Shown one piece after another: positions 1-8,538 of a stretch of DNA of 35,965 nucleotides (within the stretch, counting starts at the first letter, position 1; every line of letters begins with the position of its first letter). The notes under the pieces were generated by a model. The model had not been told where the DNA came from. It searched no databases and saw only the letters and a list, made by a program, of their open reading frames with translations. The stretch is from Solirubrobacterales bacterium (GTDB lineage: Bacteria > Actinomycetota > Thermoleophilia > Solirubrobacterales > Solirubrobacteraceae), in assembly GCA_003244205.1 (NCBI GenBank), contig QHBW01000074.1, positions 1-35,965 on the forward strand, given 5' to 3'. Made by a program: the position numbers and the translations under genes.

Positions 1-79
1 GCGCGCCGCGGCCCGCGCTCCCGTACCCCCGCGGCGCGCCCGCCCGCCGCCGCAGCCGACGCGCTACCCCAGGCCCCGG

Positions 80-1600
80 TCACGGCCGGCGCCCCTGCGC
101 GCCACCCGATGCGTAGTGCAGGATCGTCCCGTCGACGAGCAGCTCGACCGGGGCGCGGTCGTCGGTGTAGACCTCGCCGCCCCCGAGCGGGGGGGCGACG
201 CGCCCGGCTGCGGCGCGCGCCAGGCCGCGGAGATCTAGCGGCAGACCGGCGGCAGCGGCCGCAAGCTGGGCGGCTCCGGCGCCGGGCTGCAGCGACCCGA
301 GCAGCAGCGTGTTCGTCGGCTCGACGGGGTCTCGCAGCACGACTGGGAAGACGGCGCGCATCGTCGCTGACAGCACACGTTCGAGATCGTCAGAGCCCTG
401 AGGATGCCCGACGTTGACCACCACCACGCCGCCGGGCGCCAGATGGGCGCGGGTCGCGGCGAAGAACTCCCTCGTCGTCAGGTAGAAGGGGATGTAGGGC
501 TGCCGATATGCGTCGACCTCGATCAGCCCGTAGCGCTGCGAGGTCGCCTCGATGAACGGGCGCGCGTCGCCGTTGACGGTGTGCAGGCGGGGCGCACGCA
601 GATCGAAGAGGCGTCGTCCGATCGATGTCAGCACAGGATCCAATTCGACGGCGTCGATCGCGGTGGCCGGGAAGTAGTGCCCGAAGGCTCGCGCGGTCGT
701 GCCGGCAGCGTCGCCGAGGATCGCGACCCTCGCGGGCGGCTGCGCCGAAGCCGCGAATCCGAGCACGAGGAAGTCGTCCCAGTAGTCGCCCGTCAGCCAC
801 TGTCCGGGGCGGAAGATCGAGTGCACGGCCAGACCTTCGTTGAGCTCGAGCGTGCGCTCTGCGTCGGGGTACTGGATCACGCGGGCGTACTGGTACTCGG
901 TCTCGGCCTCCCAGATCACCCGCCCGCCACCCGCTGCCGCCTTGACGATGCCGACCGGCAGCGCGAGCAGTCCAGCGAGGACTGCGGGGACCACAGCGAA
1001 GCGCGGGCGCAGCGTCGGGATCGCGACGAGCGCGAGCGCCAGCGCGAACGTCAGGAAGGTGCGCCGCGTGCCCACCAGAGGGATGAGCACCAAAGCGGCG
1101 AGGAACGTGCCGGCGAGCGATCCGGCGGTTGAGATCGCGTACAGCCGGCCAGCCGTGCGCCCCGACTCCTCGACGCGCGCAAGCGTCAGCCGGAGCGCGT
1201 AGGGAGCAACGGCGCCGAGCAGCAGGACCGGAATCGCAACGAGCACGAGGGTCGCGAGCAGCGAGCCCACAAATGCGCCCACGGACACGCTGTTGAGTGC
1301 ATCCACCGCCTCGCGCAGAAAGGGACTGGCGACGAGGGGCACGACGGCGAGCCCCGCTGCGGCAAGCAGCACGAGCGCGCTGAGGCCGCCACGATCGGGA
1401 CGGCGGTCGGCGAGCCGGCCGCCCAGCCAGTAGCCGACCGACAGTGCGACGAGCACGACGGCGATCGTGTTCGCCCAGACGATGGTGGAGGCGCCGAAGT
1501 AGGGGGCCAGCAGCCGCGCCGCCGCGATCTCGGTCCCCAGGCTCGCCGCTCCGACCACGAACACGACGATCTCCAACGGCATACGACGCAGTCGTGACAC
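80..1600 (-). CDS. Membrane protein fused to a spermidine-synthase-like domain
   Basis: The N-terminal ~220 residues are a run of hydrophobic helices (about seven) resembling half an MFS-type transporter. The C-terminal ~280 residues form a Rossmann-type aminopropyltransferase/methyltransferase fold: a glycine motif (ILGDAAGTT), an acidic strand end (AVELDP), a GDARPF segment, and a VDAYRQPYIPFYLTTREFF segment where spermidine synthases carry their catalytic Asp loop. This matches the fused MFS/spermidine synthase family of actinobacteria and proteobacteria. The usual GGGDG motif is changed to LGDAAG, so true polyamine synthesis is uncertain. The start is GTG at 1600; an ATG at 1582 is also possible. 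It is divergent from bioA across fewer than 50 bases, so the two promoters must be close or overlapping. Family confident, substrate unknown. Confidence 0.8.
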   Translation of the reverse strand: MSRLRRMPLEIVVFVVGAASLGTEIAAARLLAPYFGASTIVWANTIAVVLVALSVGYWLGGRLADRRPDRGGLSALVLLAAAGLAVVPLVASPFLREAVDALNSVSVGAFVGSLLATLVLVAIPVLLLGAVAPYALRLTLARVEESGRTAGRLYAISTAGSLAGTFLAALVLIPLVGTRRTFLTFALALALVAIPTLRPRFAVVPAVLAGLLALPVGIVKAAAGGGRVIWEAETEYQYARVIQYPDAERTLELNEGLAVHSIFRPGQWLTGDYWDDFLVLGFAASAQPPARVAILGDAAGTTARAFGHYFPATAIDAVELDPVLTSIGRRLFDLRAPRLHTVNGDARPFIEATSQRYGLIEVDAYRQPYIPFYLTTREFFAATRAHLAPGGVVVVNVGHPQGSDDLERVLSATMRAVFPVVLRDPVEPTNTLLLGSLQPGAGAAQLAAAAAGLPLDLRGLARAAAGRVAPPLGGGEVYTDDRAPVELLVDGTILHYASGGAQGRRP

Positions 1601-1647
1601 CGAGCGAGCCTACCCTTCCGTCCCCGCTGCGCTCTACGGTCCGGCGC

Positions 1648-2958
1648 GTGTCGTCTCGCGCCACAGCTGAGCTTGCCGCGGCCGATCGCCGGCTGCTCTG
1701 GCACCCGTTCACCCAGCAGCGTGGTTGGGAGTCAGACGAGCCGCCCGTCCTGATCGAGCGGGCGCAGGGAACGACCCTCTACGACACCGACGGCAACGCC
1801 TACATCGACGGTGTCTCCTCGCTCTGGTGCAACGTCCACGGCCACCGCCATCCCGTCATCGACGCAGCGGTGCGGGCGCAGCTCGATCGCGTCGCGCACT
1901 CCACGATGCTTGGGCTCTCGCACCCGCCGGCGGTGCAGCTCGCACAACGGTTGCTGGCGCTGGCGCCCGAAGGCCTGGAGCGCGTCTTTTACTCCGACAA
2001 CGGCTCGACCGCCGTGGAGGTCGCATTGAAGATGGCCTTCCAGCTCTGCCAGCACCGCGGCGAGCGCGCGCGGACGGGCTTCATCGGGCTGCGCAACGGC
2101 TATCACGGTGACACCATCGGGTCGGTGTCGGTCGGCGCGATCGACCTCTTCCACACGCTCTATCGACCGTTGCTCTTCGAGCGCTGGGCGGCCGAGCCCG
2201 GCGATGCCGAGGACCTCGAAGCGCTGCTCGACGAGCACGGCGAGCGCGTCTGCGCGGTAGTCGTCGAGCCGCTCGTCCAGGGAGCGGCGGGCATGTTGCT
2301 CCAGCCGGCCGGCTACCTACGCCGGGTGCGCGAGCTCTGCGATCGCCACGGCGTGCTGCTCGTGTGCGACGAGGTCGCGACCGGCTTTGGCCGCACCGGG
2401 ACGATGTTCGCCTGCGAGCAGGAGGGCGTCTCGCCCGACCTGCTGTGCGTCGCCAAGGGCCTCACCGGCGGCTATCTGCCACTCGCGGCGACGCTCACCA
2501 CCGCCGAGGTCTACGACGGCTTCCTCGCCGAGTTCCACGAGCTGCGCACGTTCTTTCACGGTCACACCTACAGCGGCAATCCGCTCGCGTGCGCGGCGGC
2601 GCTGGCGACGCTCGAAGTGTTTGAGTCAGAGCGCACGCTCGAGCGCCTGCAACCGAAGATCGCGCTGCTCGAGCAGGCGCTCGGCGATCTCGTGGCCCCG
2701 CTTCCAGCGGTGGCCGAGGTGCGCCAGCGGGGCTTCATGGTCGGGATTGAGCTCGCCGGGTTCGCAGCGGAGGCACGCATCGGCCATCAGGTCGCGCTGG
2801 CGGCGCGGCGCCGGGGGGCCATCGTCCGCCCGCTTGGCGACGTCATCGTGCTGATGGCGCCGCTCGCGATCGCCGAGGCCGAGCTCAGCAGGCTTGTAGA
2901 GATCACTGCGGCCGCGATCGCAGAAGCGACCGCAGAGCCGCTCGCCGCCGCAGCCTGA
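1648..2958 (+). CDS. bioA: Adenosylmethionine-8-amino-7-oxononanoate aminotransferase (BioA)
   Basis: A PLP-dependent class III aminotransferase that converts 7-keto-8-aminopelargonate to 7,8-diaminopelargonate with S-adenosylmethionine as amino donor in biotin synthesis. BioA hallmarks are visible: LLWHPFTQ near the N-terminus, DGVSSLWCNVHGHRHP, SDNGSTAVEVALKMAFQ, the CDEVATGFGRTG strand with the PLP-contacting Asp, the Schiff-base lysine in AKGLTGG, and FHGHTYSGNPLACAA. The open frame extends upstream to 1444, but that part overlaps the divergent gene and is Arg/Pro-rich. GTG at 1648 places the HPF motif about 20 residues in, as in known BioA, giving 436 aa. GTG at 1594 is the alternative. 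No other bio gene lies in the window, so it stands alone here. Confidence 0.9.
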   Translation: MSSRATAELAAADRRLLWHPFTQQRGWESDEPPVLIERAQGTTLYDTDGNAYIDGVSSLWCNVHGHRHPVIDAAVRAQLDRVAHSTMLGLSHPPAVQLAQRLLALAPEGLERVFYSDNGSTAVEVALKMAFQLCQHRGERARTGFIGLRNGYHGDTIGSVSVGAIDLFHTLYRPLLFERWAAEPGDAEDLEALLDEHGERVCAVVVEPLVQGAAGMLLQPAGYLRRVRELCDRHGVLLVCDEVATGFGRTGTMFACEQEGVSPDLLCVAKGLTGGYLPLAATLTTAEVYDGFLAEFHELRTFFHGHTYSGNPLACAAALATLEVFESERTLERLQPKIALLEQALGDLVAPLPAVAEVRQRGFMVGIELAGFAAEARIGHQVALAARRRGAIVRPLGDVIVLMAPLAIAEAELSRLVEITAAAIAEATAEPLAAAA

Positions 2959-2968
2959 GCGCGACTAC

Positions 2969-2986
2969 GAGCGTGCCGGGACGCTC
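2969..2986. terminator. Short hairpin between convergent genes
   Basis: A perfect 6-bp inverted repeat, GAGCGT-gccggg-ACGCTC, begins 11 bases after the bioA stop and runs to the decayed end of the convergent phosphoesterase remnant. There is no U-tract. It could act as a weak bidirectional terminator; the short stem means it could also be chance in GC-rich DNA. Confidence 0.35.
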
Positions 2987-3823
2987 AACGGCGCCCGAGC
3001 AGGCCGTTGAGCTGGGCCGAGAGGCTCTCGGTGAGCGCGCGTACCGTTCGCAGCAGCTGACCGAGCAGCCCGCGCCGCGGTGGTGGCGGTGGCGTGCGCA
3101 GGGGACCGGCCCGCTCGGCGCCGCTCGGGCATCGTGGTGTAGGTGAGCGTGCCGAAGCGGTCGACGCGCGTGCCGCTGGTGCTGAGGATTGGCCCACTGG
3201 CCTTGCCGGCGGGATCGAGCGACCCGGCCATCGAGTAGAGCCGGTTGGGATCCGTCGGCCCGATTACCGAGCAGTGGTAGTGGTCGCAGATCGTGAACGC
3301 ATCCGCGAGCGCGTAGTAGAAGTCCAGGTCGGCCCGTGTGTAGTAGCCCATCGTGAGAGGACCGTTGGCCGGCCCGTCCACCGCGAGGTGCCCCGCTGAC
3401 GAAGCCGTCGAGCTTGCCGCCATCCCAGTAGCTGTGCTGCGGGCCCCAGCTGTGGTTGATGTCGTTTGTGCACTCGCCGTTGTGGAAGCTGTCGACGTGA
3501 AACGGATACAGGTGATCGACGTCGTAGCCACCGGGGTAGCCTGGCTGAGCGAAGATCGTTAGACCGCTGCCATCGCTGAGCCGCTCGACGCCGGGATCGG
3601 CAAATCCCCGCCCCCCGCGATAGGAGCCGAAGTAGTGGTCAAACGAGCGGTTCTCCTGGATCAGGATCACGACATGCTCGATGTCCGCGAGCATGCCGCA
3701 CGCCCGCGGAGCGGCCAGGGCATCGGCCACGAGCGGGTTGGAGAGCACCGATGCCGCGCCCAGCGAGACGCAGCCCGCGGCTCCACGCGCTAGCACCTGG
3801 CGGCGTGTGAGGTCCTGGCTCAT
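2985..3823 (-). pseudogene. Decayed Tat-exported phosphoesterase (phospholipase C family, PF04185)
   Basis: Reading from 3823, the product starts with a twin-arginine signal (TRRQVLARGAAG) and then the family's N-terminal motif (DIEHVVILIQENRSFDHYFG). It stays homologous to WDGGKLDGFVSG. At the CCCC run 3391-3394 the frame shifts by one base, and homology continues in another frame (HLAVDGPANGPLTMGYYT, then ADAFTICDHYHCSVIGPTDP, to FGTLTYTTMPE). Immediately afterwards recognisable sequence is lost. A third frame supplies a proline-rich linker and an amphipathic C-terminus ending LLGQLLRTVRALTESLS. Intact relatives are about 450-550 aa; this locus could encode at most about 280. The picture is a one-base insertion plus an internal deletion removing the catalytic core. 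The single-base shift alone could be a sequencing error; the missing core could not. Confidence 0.8.
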
Positions 3824-3850
3824 CGCGTCTGCACTGGCAAGAGAGTGTCC

Positions 3851-3868
3851 GTTAACGTGCTGTTAACG
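3851..3868. promoter_or_regulatory. PHO-box-like direct repeat upstream of the phosphoesterase remnant
   Basis: Two identical GTTAACG heptamers occur at 3851-3857 and 3862-3868, with an 11-base period, 28 bases upstream of the start of the phosphoesterase pseudogene. PhoB/PhoP-type response regulators bind 7-base direct repeats at 11-base spacing (GTTCACC-like in actinobacteria), so spacing and position fit phosphate control of a phosphoesterase. The heptamer differs from the consensus and GTTAAC is itself palindromic, so other regulators are possible. Confidence 0.35.
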
Positions 3869-3926
3869 TTCGCGACCGGCGCGTGACGCACCCCTTCGCG
3901 AGAGACGGCGGCGGCGATATCGGTCA

Positions 3927-4880
3927 CTACGGCGTGAGCGCGCCGACAAGCTCCGCGGCTGGGCGGATGTCGGAGATGCGAGCCACGCTCATACCGGCAT
4001 AGAGCGGACCGGAGTCCACGATGTTGGCGGGGCCGTCGTCGGTCGGTGGCTGCGGGCCCAGGAAGGGCTGGGACGGGCGCTGGGCTGCGAGCGCGCGGTC
4101 TTGCAGCGCGCTTGGGATGTGGCTGGCGAGCGGCGCGCTGAGGCGGTTTGCGGTCCGAATCCAGCGAGGACCGCGGGGGTCGCCGCCCAGCCAGCGGCGT
4201 GTCGCGGCGTTGGGGATCACTCGATGTGGCGCGTCGGGCCAGCCGAGCCCGAACAACTCGGTCAGGACCGTCTCGGCGGCGCCCAGACAGCGCTCCTTGT
4301 AGTCGCGATGGGCGTGGCTCTCTTCGCTGAGCAGAAAGCGCGTGCCGACAACAGCGGCGCTGGCGCCGGCGTCGAGCGCCGCGCTGACGTCAACGGCGTC
4401 GACGATCCCGCCAGCCGCCAGGACCGGGATCTTCACCGTCGCGCACACGCGCTCGAGCAGTTCGAGCATCAGCGTCGTCCCGCGCACGTGCCCGCCGGCC
4501 TCGACGCCCTGGGCGATCACGGCGTCCGCGCCAGCGGCAGCGGCAGCCTTCGCCTCTGCCACCGAGCCGCACTGGTGGACCCACGTGTTCGCCGCGAGCC
4601 TGCGCGGCTTGCCCCAGAAAGTGACGATCACGTCGGCAGCCGCCGCCGCCTCGACATCTCCGCCCCGCAAGAAGGGCAGAATCAGGTTGACGGCGATCGG
4701 TCCGTTTGTCAGCAGGCGTGCGGCGGCGACCTCGGCCGCGATCGGCGCGCGAGCCCCGGCGATCGTGCCGAGACCTCCCGCCTCCGCTACAGCTGCGGCG
4801 AGCTCGTGGCGCGCGACGCCCCCCATCCCCGCCTGGACGACCGGCGCTTTGAGGCCACGCAGATCGAGGTCCGCGGGCAT
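3927..4880 (-). CDS. Nitronate monooxygenase / FabK-like FMN oxidoreductase
   Basis: A 317-aa TIM-barrel flavoprotein of the nitronate monooxygenase (2-nitropropane dioxygenase) family, which oxidises alkyl nitronates such as propionate-3-nitronate; relatives act as enoyl-ACP reductase FabK. Visible motifs are VVQAGMGGVARHELAAAV at the N-terminus, the GADAVIAQGVEAGGHVRG flavin/substrate loop with the family histidine, PVLAAGGI, and the GASAAVVGTRFL phosphate-binding strand. The start is ATG 4880. It begins 18 bases after the slipin stop on the same strand and could share the nfeD-slipin transcript. The family call is firm; the physiological substrate is not known from sequence. Confidence 0.85.
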   Translation of the reverse strand: MPADLDLRGLKAPVVQAGMGGVARHELAAAVAEAGGLGTIAGARAPIAAEVAAARLLTNGPIAVNLILPFLRGGDVEAAAAADVIVTFWGKPRRLAANTWVHQCGSVAEAKAAAAAGADAVIAQGVEAGGHVRGTTLMLELLERVCATVKIPVLAAGGIVDAVDVSAALDAGASAAVVGTRFLLSEESHAHRDYKERCLGAAETVLTELFGLGWPDAPHRVIPNAATRRWLGGDPRGPRWIRTANRLSAPLASHIPSALQDRALAAQRPSQPFLGPQPPTDDGPANIVDSGPLYAGMSVARISDIRPAAELVGALTP

Positions 4881-4898
4881 CGATCGCCCAGCCCTAGG

Positions 4899-5756
4899 TC
4901 ACTGATCGCCCGGCGCCAGCTGGGGGCCGTTCGACGCGATCGCCCCTGCTGGCTCCGCGCTGGCCGGGGTCGGCGCCGCGGCTGCGGGGGTGAGGTCGTT
5001 GGCGGCGTTCAGCAGCGGCTGCAGGAGGTCCAGCGGGAACGGGAACACGATCGTCGAGTTCTCGTTGCCTCCGATCTCGCGCAGCGTCTGCAGGTAGCGC
5101 AGCTGAATCGTCACGGGGTTGCGGCTGATCAGGTTGGCGGCCTCCAGCAGCTTGGCGGCGGCCTGGAACTCTCCCTCGGCGTCGATGATCTTGGCGCGAC
5201 GCTCGCGTTCGGCCTCCGCTTGTCGTGCCATCGCATGTTGCATGCCCGCGGGGATCTCAACGTCCTTGATCTCGACGGTGGTCACCTTGATGCCCCAGGG
5301 CTCGGTCTGGTCGTCGATGATGTGCTGGAGGTTCTCGTTGAGCTGCTCGCGCTCGGAGAGCAACGTGTCCAGCTCTGCCTTGCCGAGCACCGAGCGCAGC
5401 GTCGTCTGAGCGATCTGCAGGGTCGCCGAGAGCACGTCCTGAATCTCGACGATCGAGCGATTCGGATCGATCACGCGAAAATAGGCCACGGCGGTCACGC
5501 GCGCGGGCACGTTGTCGCGCGTGATGATCTCCTGAGGCGGAACCTGCAGGGTCACGGTGCGCAAGCTGACACGCTCGAGCCGATCGACAAAGGGGACCAG
5601 CAGGACCACGCCGGGTCCCTTCAGCTCGCTCAGGCGACCGAGACGAAAGACGACGCCGCGCTCGTACTCGCGCAGCACCCGCACCGATGCAGCTGCCAGC
5701 GTCAGCGCGAGCACCGACAGCACGCCGAGCCCGACCAGCAGGATCGCCAGCGTCAT
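4899..5756 (-). CDS. Slipin / stomatin-like SPFH (band 7) membrane protein
   Basis: One N-terminal hydrophobic segment ([18 protein letters not shown]) is followed by an SPFH/band 7 domain: [14 protein letters not shown], then [18 protein letters not shown], then [18 protein letters not shown] long charged helix with [18 protein letters not shown] follows, which is the coiled-coil oligomerisation region of slipins, and the tail is Ala/Pro-rich. Such proteins form ring-like assemblies on membrane microdomains and pair with NfeD partners. The start chosen is ATG 5756, whose ATGA overlaps the nfeD stop and implies translational coupling; an upstream in-frame start at 5771 would lie inside nfeD. 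Length is 285 aa, usual for the family. Confidence 0.9.
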   Translation of the reverse strand: MTLAILLVGLGVLSVLALTLAAASVRVLREYERGVVFRLGRLSELKGPGVVLLVPFVDRLERVSLRTVTLQVPPQEIITRDNVPARVTAVAYFRVIDPNRSIVEIQDVLSATLQIAQTTLRSVLGKAELDTLLSEREQLNENLQHIIDDQTEPWGIKVTTVEIKDVEIPAGMQHAMARQAEAERERRAKIIDAEGEFQAAAKLLEAANLISRNPVTIQLRYLQTLREIGGNENSTIVFPFPLDLLQPLLNAANDLTPAAAAPTPASAEPAGAIASNGPQLAPGDQ

Positions 5757-6214
5757 GCGTGCAGCTCCCATTCTTCGGCCTTGCGCACGCCCAAGGTCAA
5801 GCCGTTGACGCGTTCGACGACCACCCGATCGCCGTCGTGCAACGCGTTGTCCTCCTCGAGCAAGCTCGGCTGAGCCCGCCAGAGCCCACCGTCGACGAAC
5901 ACACGAGCCGCGGAATCACCCACGCGGACCACGCCTATGTGGCCGACCATCGCCTCGGCCCCCGAGCGTGGCCGCAGGGATCGCACGGACAGCAAACTGC
6001 GCCCGACGACCAGCAGAGCGGCGAGCGACGCGGCAAGCACGCCGGCGGCCACGCCGAGCACGACGAGCCATCCCGCGCCTGCGCCGACCAGCAGCAGCGT
6101 CAGGCCAGAGACGAGCGCGACGATTGCGATGCTCGAGATCAGCCCGCCGGTCGTCAGATGTGCCTCGGCCACCACCAGCAGAACAGCAACCACCACGAAG
6201 ACCAACCCGATCAC
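5753..6214 (-). CDS. nfeD: Short-form NfeD-like membrane protein
   Basis: About four hydrophobic helices (from [18 protein letters not shown] through [11 protein letters not shown]) are followed by a small OB-fold domain ([11 protein letters not shown], then [27 protein letters not shown]). This is the short NfeD type, lacking the serine protease domain of long NfeD, and it is the usual partner of a downstream slipin. The open frame runs further upstream, but that part is Cys/Ser/Arg-rich noise. GTG 6214 has GGAGG seven bases before it, giving 153 aa; GTG 6220 is too close to that ribosome site. Its stop overlaps the slipin ATG. Confidence 0.85.
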   Translation of the reverse strand: MIGLVFVVVAVLLVVAEAHLTTGGLISSIAIVALVSGLTLLLVGAGAGWLVVLGVAAGVLAASLAALLVVGRSLLSVRSLRPRSGAEAMVGHIGVVRVGDSAARVFVDGGLWRAQPSLLEEDNALHDGDRVVVERVNGLTLGVRKAEEWELHA

Positions 6215-6266
6215 GGTCACGCCTCCGATGCTACTCCCTGATGCCGAGCTTCCGGGTCGATTGGAG

Positions 6267-7937
6267 CTAGGGCACCATCCAGGACAGCGCCGAAGTCGAC
6301 TGCAGCAACACGAGCACCGCGACGCCCAGCACAAACAGCACGCTCCATCCGATCACCTGGCGGAAGATCTCGCCTTCGCGCCCCCCGAATCCGACCGCCG
6401 CGGCGCCGATCGCCAGGTTCTGTGGCGAGACCATCTTCGCCACCACTCCGCCGGAGCTGTTGGCCGCCGCCAGCAGCGTGGGAGAGAGCCCCGACTGCTT
6501 GGCAGCCGCCACCTGCAGGGCTCCGAAGAGCGAGTTGGTGGACGTGTCCGAGCCGGTCACCGCGGTGCCGAACCAGCCGATCAGCGGCGAGAGGAAGGCG
6601 AAGAACCCGCCTGCGCCCGCCGCCCACATCCCCAGCGTGATCGTCTGCCCAGAGAGGTTCATCACGTAGGCGATCGCCAGCACCGTCGCGACGGTGAAAA
6701 TCGCCCACTTGAGCTCTGCGAGCGTGCGGCCGTAGGCAACGACGGCACGCCGCGGCGACAGTCGCAACACGAGCATCGACAGCAGCCCCGAGACGAACAG
6801 GCCGGTGCCCGCCGCCGTCAAGTAGTTGAGCTTGAAGATCTCGCTGGTTGGAGCCTTGCCCTTGGCGTTCAGGACGTCCAGGCCCGGCCACTTGAACGAG
6901 TTGGTCGCGGACTCGAGATGGATCTGAATGGCGTGCAGGCTCTGCAGCCCGAGCACCACAATGATGATCAGATAGGGAGCGAACGCGGCCAGGGTGGAGA
7001 CGGGTCGCCGAGGCCCCTCGTCCCCGCTCCCGCGCCGCTCGATGATCTCCCGTTCAAAAGCCGGATCAGAAGCCGCGGCTCCGGCAACGGCCGGGTGTGC
7101 CCCTGCCGTCGTCGTCTCGATGCTGCCCGGAGACCACACCCGCAGGAAGGCGACCAGCGCTGCGGCCGACAACAGCGACGCGACGATGTCGGTCAATGGC
7201 GTGGAGATGTAGTTAGAGCAGGCGAACTGCCCGGCCGCAAAGACAGCGCCCGCGACCAGCGCCGCCGGCCAGGTGTCGCGCAACCCGCGCCGCCCGTCGA
7301 CCATGCCGACCAGCACGAACGGAAGCACAAGCGCGAGGAAGGGAGTCTGGCGCCCGACCATCTGGCTGAGGGGATGCACGTGCAGCCCCGACACCTGCGA
7401 GAGCGTCGTGATCGGGATCGCGATGGCGCCGAAGGCGACCGGCGCGGTATCGGCGACCAAGGCGATCGCCGCGGCCTTCACAGGCCTGATCCCCAAGCCG
7501 ACCATCATCACGCCGCAGATGGCGACGGGGGTACCGAAGCCGGCCAACGCCTCCAGCAGGGCACCGAAGCAGAAGGCGATTGCGATGACCTGAATACGCT
7601 GGTCTGAGGAGATCGTCTCGAAGGCTCGTCGCAGGCCGAGGAAATGGCCGGTCTCCTCGGTCATGCGGTAGATCCAGACGGCGTTGACGACGATCCACAT
7701 GATCGGGAACAGTCCGAAGGCTGCGCCCTCCAAGCCGGCGTCGGCGGCCTGACCAACAGGCATGCTGTACACCGCGAGGGCCACGACGAGCGCTACCCCA
7801 AGCGCCGCCAGCGCCGCCCACTGAGCCTTCAGCCGAAGCACGCCCAGCAAGACGAACAAGCACGCCAGCGGCGCCAGGGCGAAGATCGACGTGAGCCCCA
7901 ACGAGTGGGACACCGGATCCAGCACTTGTCTGTACAT
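6267..7937 (-). CDS. lldP: L-lactate permease (LctP/LldP family)
   Basis: A polytopic membrane protein of 556 aa, the usual size for LctP-family lactate/glycolate:proton symporters. It has many hydrophobic helices and family-typical stretches: FPIMWIVVNAVWIYRMTEETGHF, FCFGALLEALAGFGTPVAI near the middle, ALVADTAPVAFGAI, and near the C-terminus GWFGTAVTGSDTSTNSLFG with AAANSSGGVVAKMVSPQN. The start at ATG 7937 is supported by a GGAGGGAGGAG purine run just upstream; the frame remains open further upstream only as the shadow of the neighbouring gene. No lactate dehydrogenase gene lies nearby. The substrate is assigned by family only. Confidence 0.9.
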   Translation of the reverse strand: MYRQVLDPVSHSLGLTSIFALAPLACLFVLLGVLRLKAQWAALAALGVALVVALAVYSMPVGQAADAGLEGAAFGLFPIMWIVVNAVWIYRMTEETGHFLGLRRAFETISSDQRIQVIAIAFCFGALLEALAGFGTPVAICGVMMVGLGIRPVKAAAIALVADTAPVAFGAIAIPITTLSQVSGLHVHPLSQMVGRQTPFLALVLPFVLVGMVDGRRGLRDTWPAALVAGAVFAAGQFACSNYISTPLTDIVASLLSAAALVAFLRVWSPGSIETTTAGAHPAVAGAAASDPAFEREIIERRGSGDEGPRRPVSTLAAFAPYLIIIVVLGLQSLHAIQIHLESATNSFKWPGLDVLNAKGKAPTSEIFKLNYLTAAGTGLFVSGLLSMLVLRLSPRRAVVAYGRTLAELKWAIFTVATVLAIAYVMNLSGQTITLGMWAAGAGGFFAFLSPLIGWFGTAVTGSDTSTNSLFGALQVAAAKQSGLSPTLLAAANSSGGVVAKMVSPQNLAIGAAAVGFGGREGEIFRQVIGWSVLFVLGVAVLVLLQSTSALSWMVP

Positions 7938-8022
7938 GCGGCTCCTCCCTCCAACGGGCGCCGAAGGCCGCTTGAGGGCGAGGATGTCCGGCCCCGGCGA
8001 GTCGTAAACGCAAGACGCCGAC

Positions 8023-8511
8023 TCAGCGAGCCAGCAAGGACCAGCGCCGACGCCCAGCCGAGCGTCGGTTACGTCCAACCGCCAGAGCCAGCGCGGCCCC
8101 GGCCGCTCCGGCCAGCAGGGCGCCGCCCGCCGCGCGGACGCCACGGCGCTCGCGTGGGATCGCCACGTAGCGGCTGCCATCGGCGTCGATCTCGATGTAG
8201 CCAACGGCGTCGGCACCGACCAGACCGCAACCCCCGCCACCGCGGGAATCCGGCCTGTCCCCGCTCCCCCAGCCGCCGGCCACGCGGACGCGGGCGACCG
8301 GGATCACCGCACGGCGACCGGCGCTCACCGCATCGCCGTAACAGAGCTGGGCGCCACCCAGGCGCGCCAGCGGCGCCAGACCGCGGTCAGCCGCCGCGGC
8401 GGGCTCCTGCTCGACGGGCTGGGCCACGACGAGCGGCCGCAGGATCTCCGGAGCGAGCGGCTCCGCCGGGTCGTGCTTGCGGCGCTTCTTCGACTTCTCC
8501 TTCTTGGCCAC
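8023..8511 (-). CDS. GerW/YtfJ-like domain protein
   Basis: A 162-aa protein. Residues 1-13 are Lys/Arg-rich. Residues ~50-118 carry the GerW/YtfJ signature: a GDAVSAGRRAVIPVARVRV strand pair, a glycine-rich loop (GWGSG, then RGGGGCG) and a closing VGYIEIDADGSRYVAI. Residues ~128-146 form an Ala-rich hydrophobic segment (ALLAGAAGAALALAVG) and the end is Arg-rich. The family was named from Bacillus spore proteins but occurs widely in non-sporulating actinobacteria, where its role is unknown. The start is GTG 8511. It lies 27 bases downstream of the rubredoxin gene, so the two are probably co-transcribed. Domain assignment is fairly confident; function is not. Confidence 0.7.
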   Translation of the reverse strand: MAKKEKSKKRRKHDPAEPLAPEILRPLVVAQPVEQEPAAAADRGLAPLARLGGAQLCYGDAVSAGRRAVIPVARVRVAGGWGSGDRPDSRGGGGCGLVGADAVGYIEIDADGSRYVAIPRERRGVRAAGGALLAGAAGAALALAVGRNRRSAGRRRWSLLAR

Positions 8512-8538
8512 CGCGCGCTGAGACGCCCTGGAGCGGCG

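Noticed and set aside
1-79. Very GC-rich leading edge of the window
   Set aside because: Too short to assign; no motif, repeat or start/stop arrangement supports a gene here.
4101-5873. A 590-codon open frame on the plus strand opposite the nitronate monooxygenase and slipin genes
   Set aside because: It is antisense to two genes with clear family motifs, is rich in Arg/Gln/His and Asp with no domain, and such long shadow frames are expected in GC-rich DNA.
5937-7607. A 556-codon plus-strand open frame opposite nfeD and lldP
   Set aside because: Low-complexity Arg/Gln/Asp composition and complete antisense overlap with a recognisable permease; no plausible ribosome site or motif.
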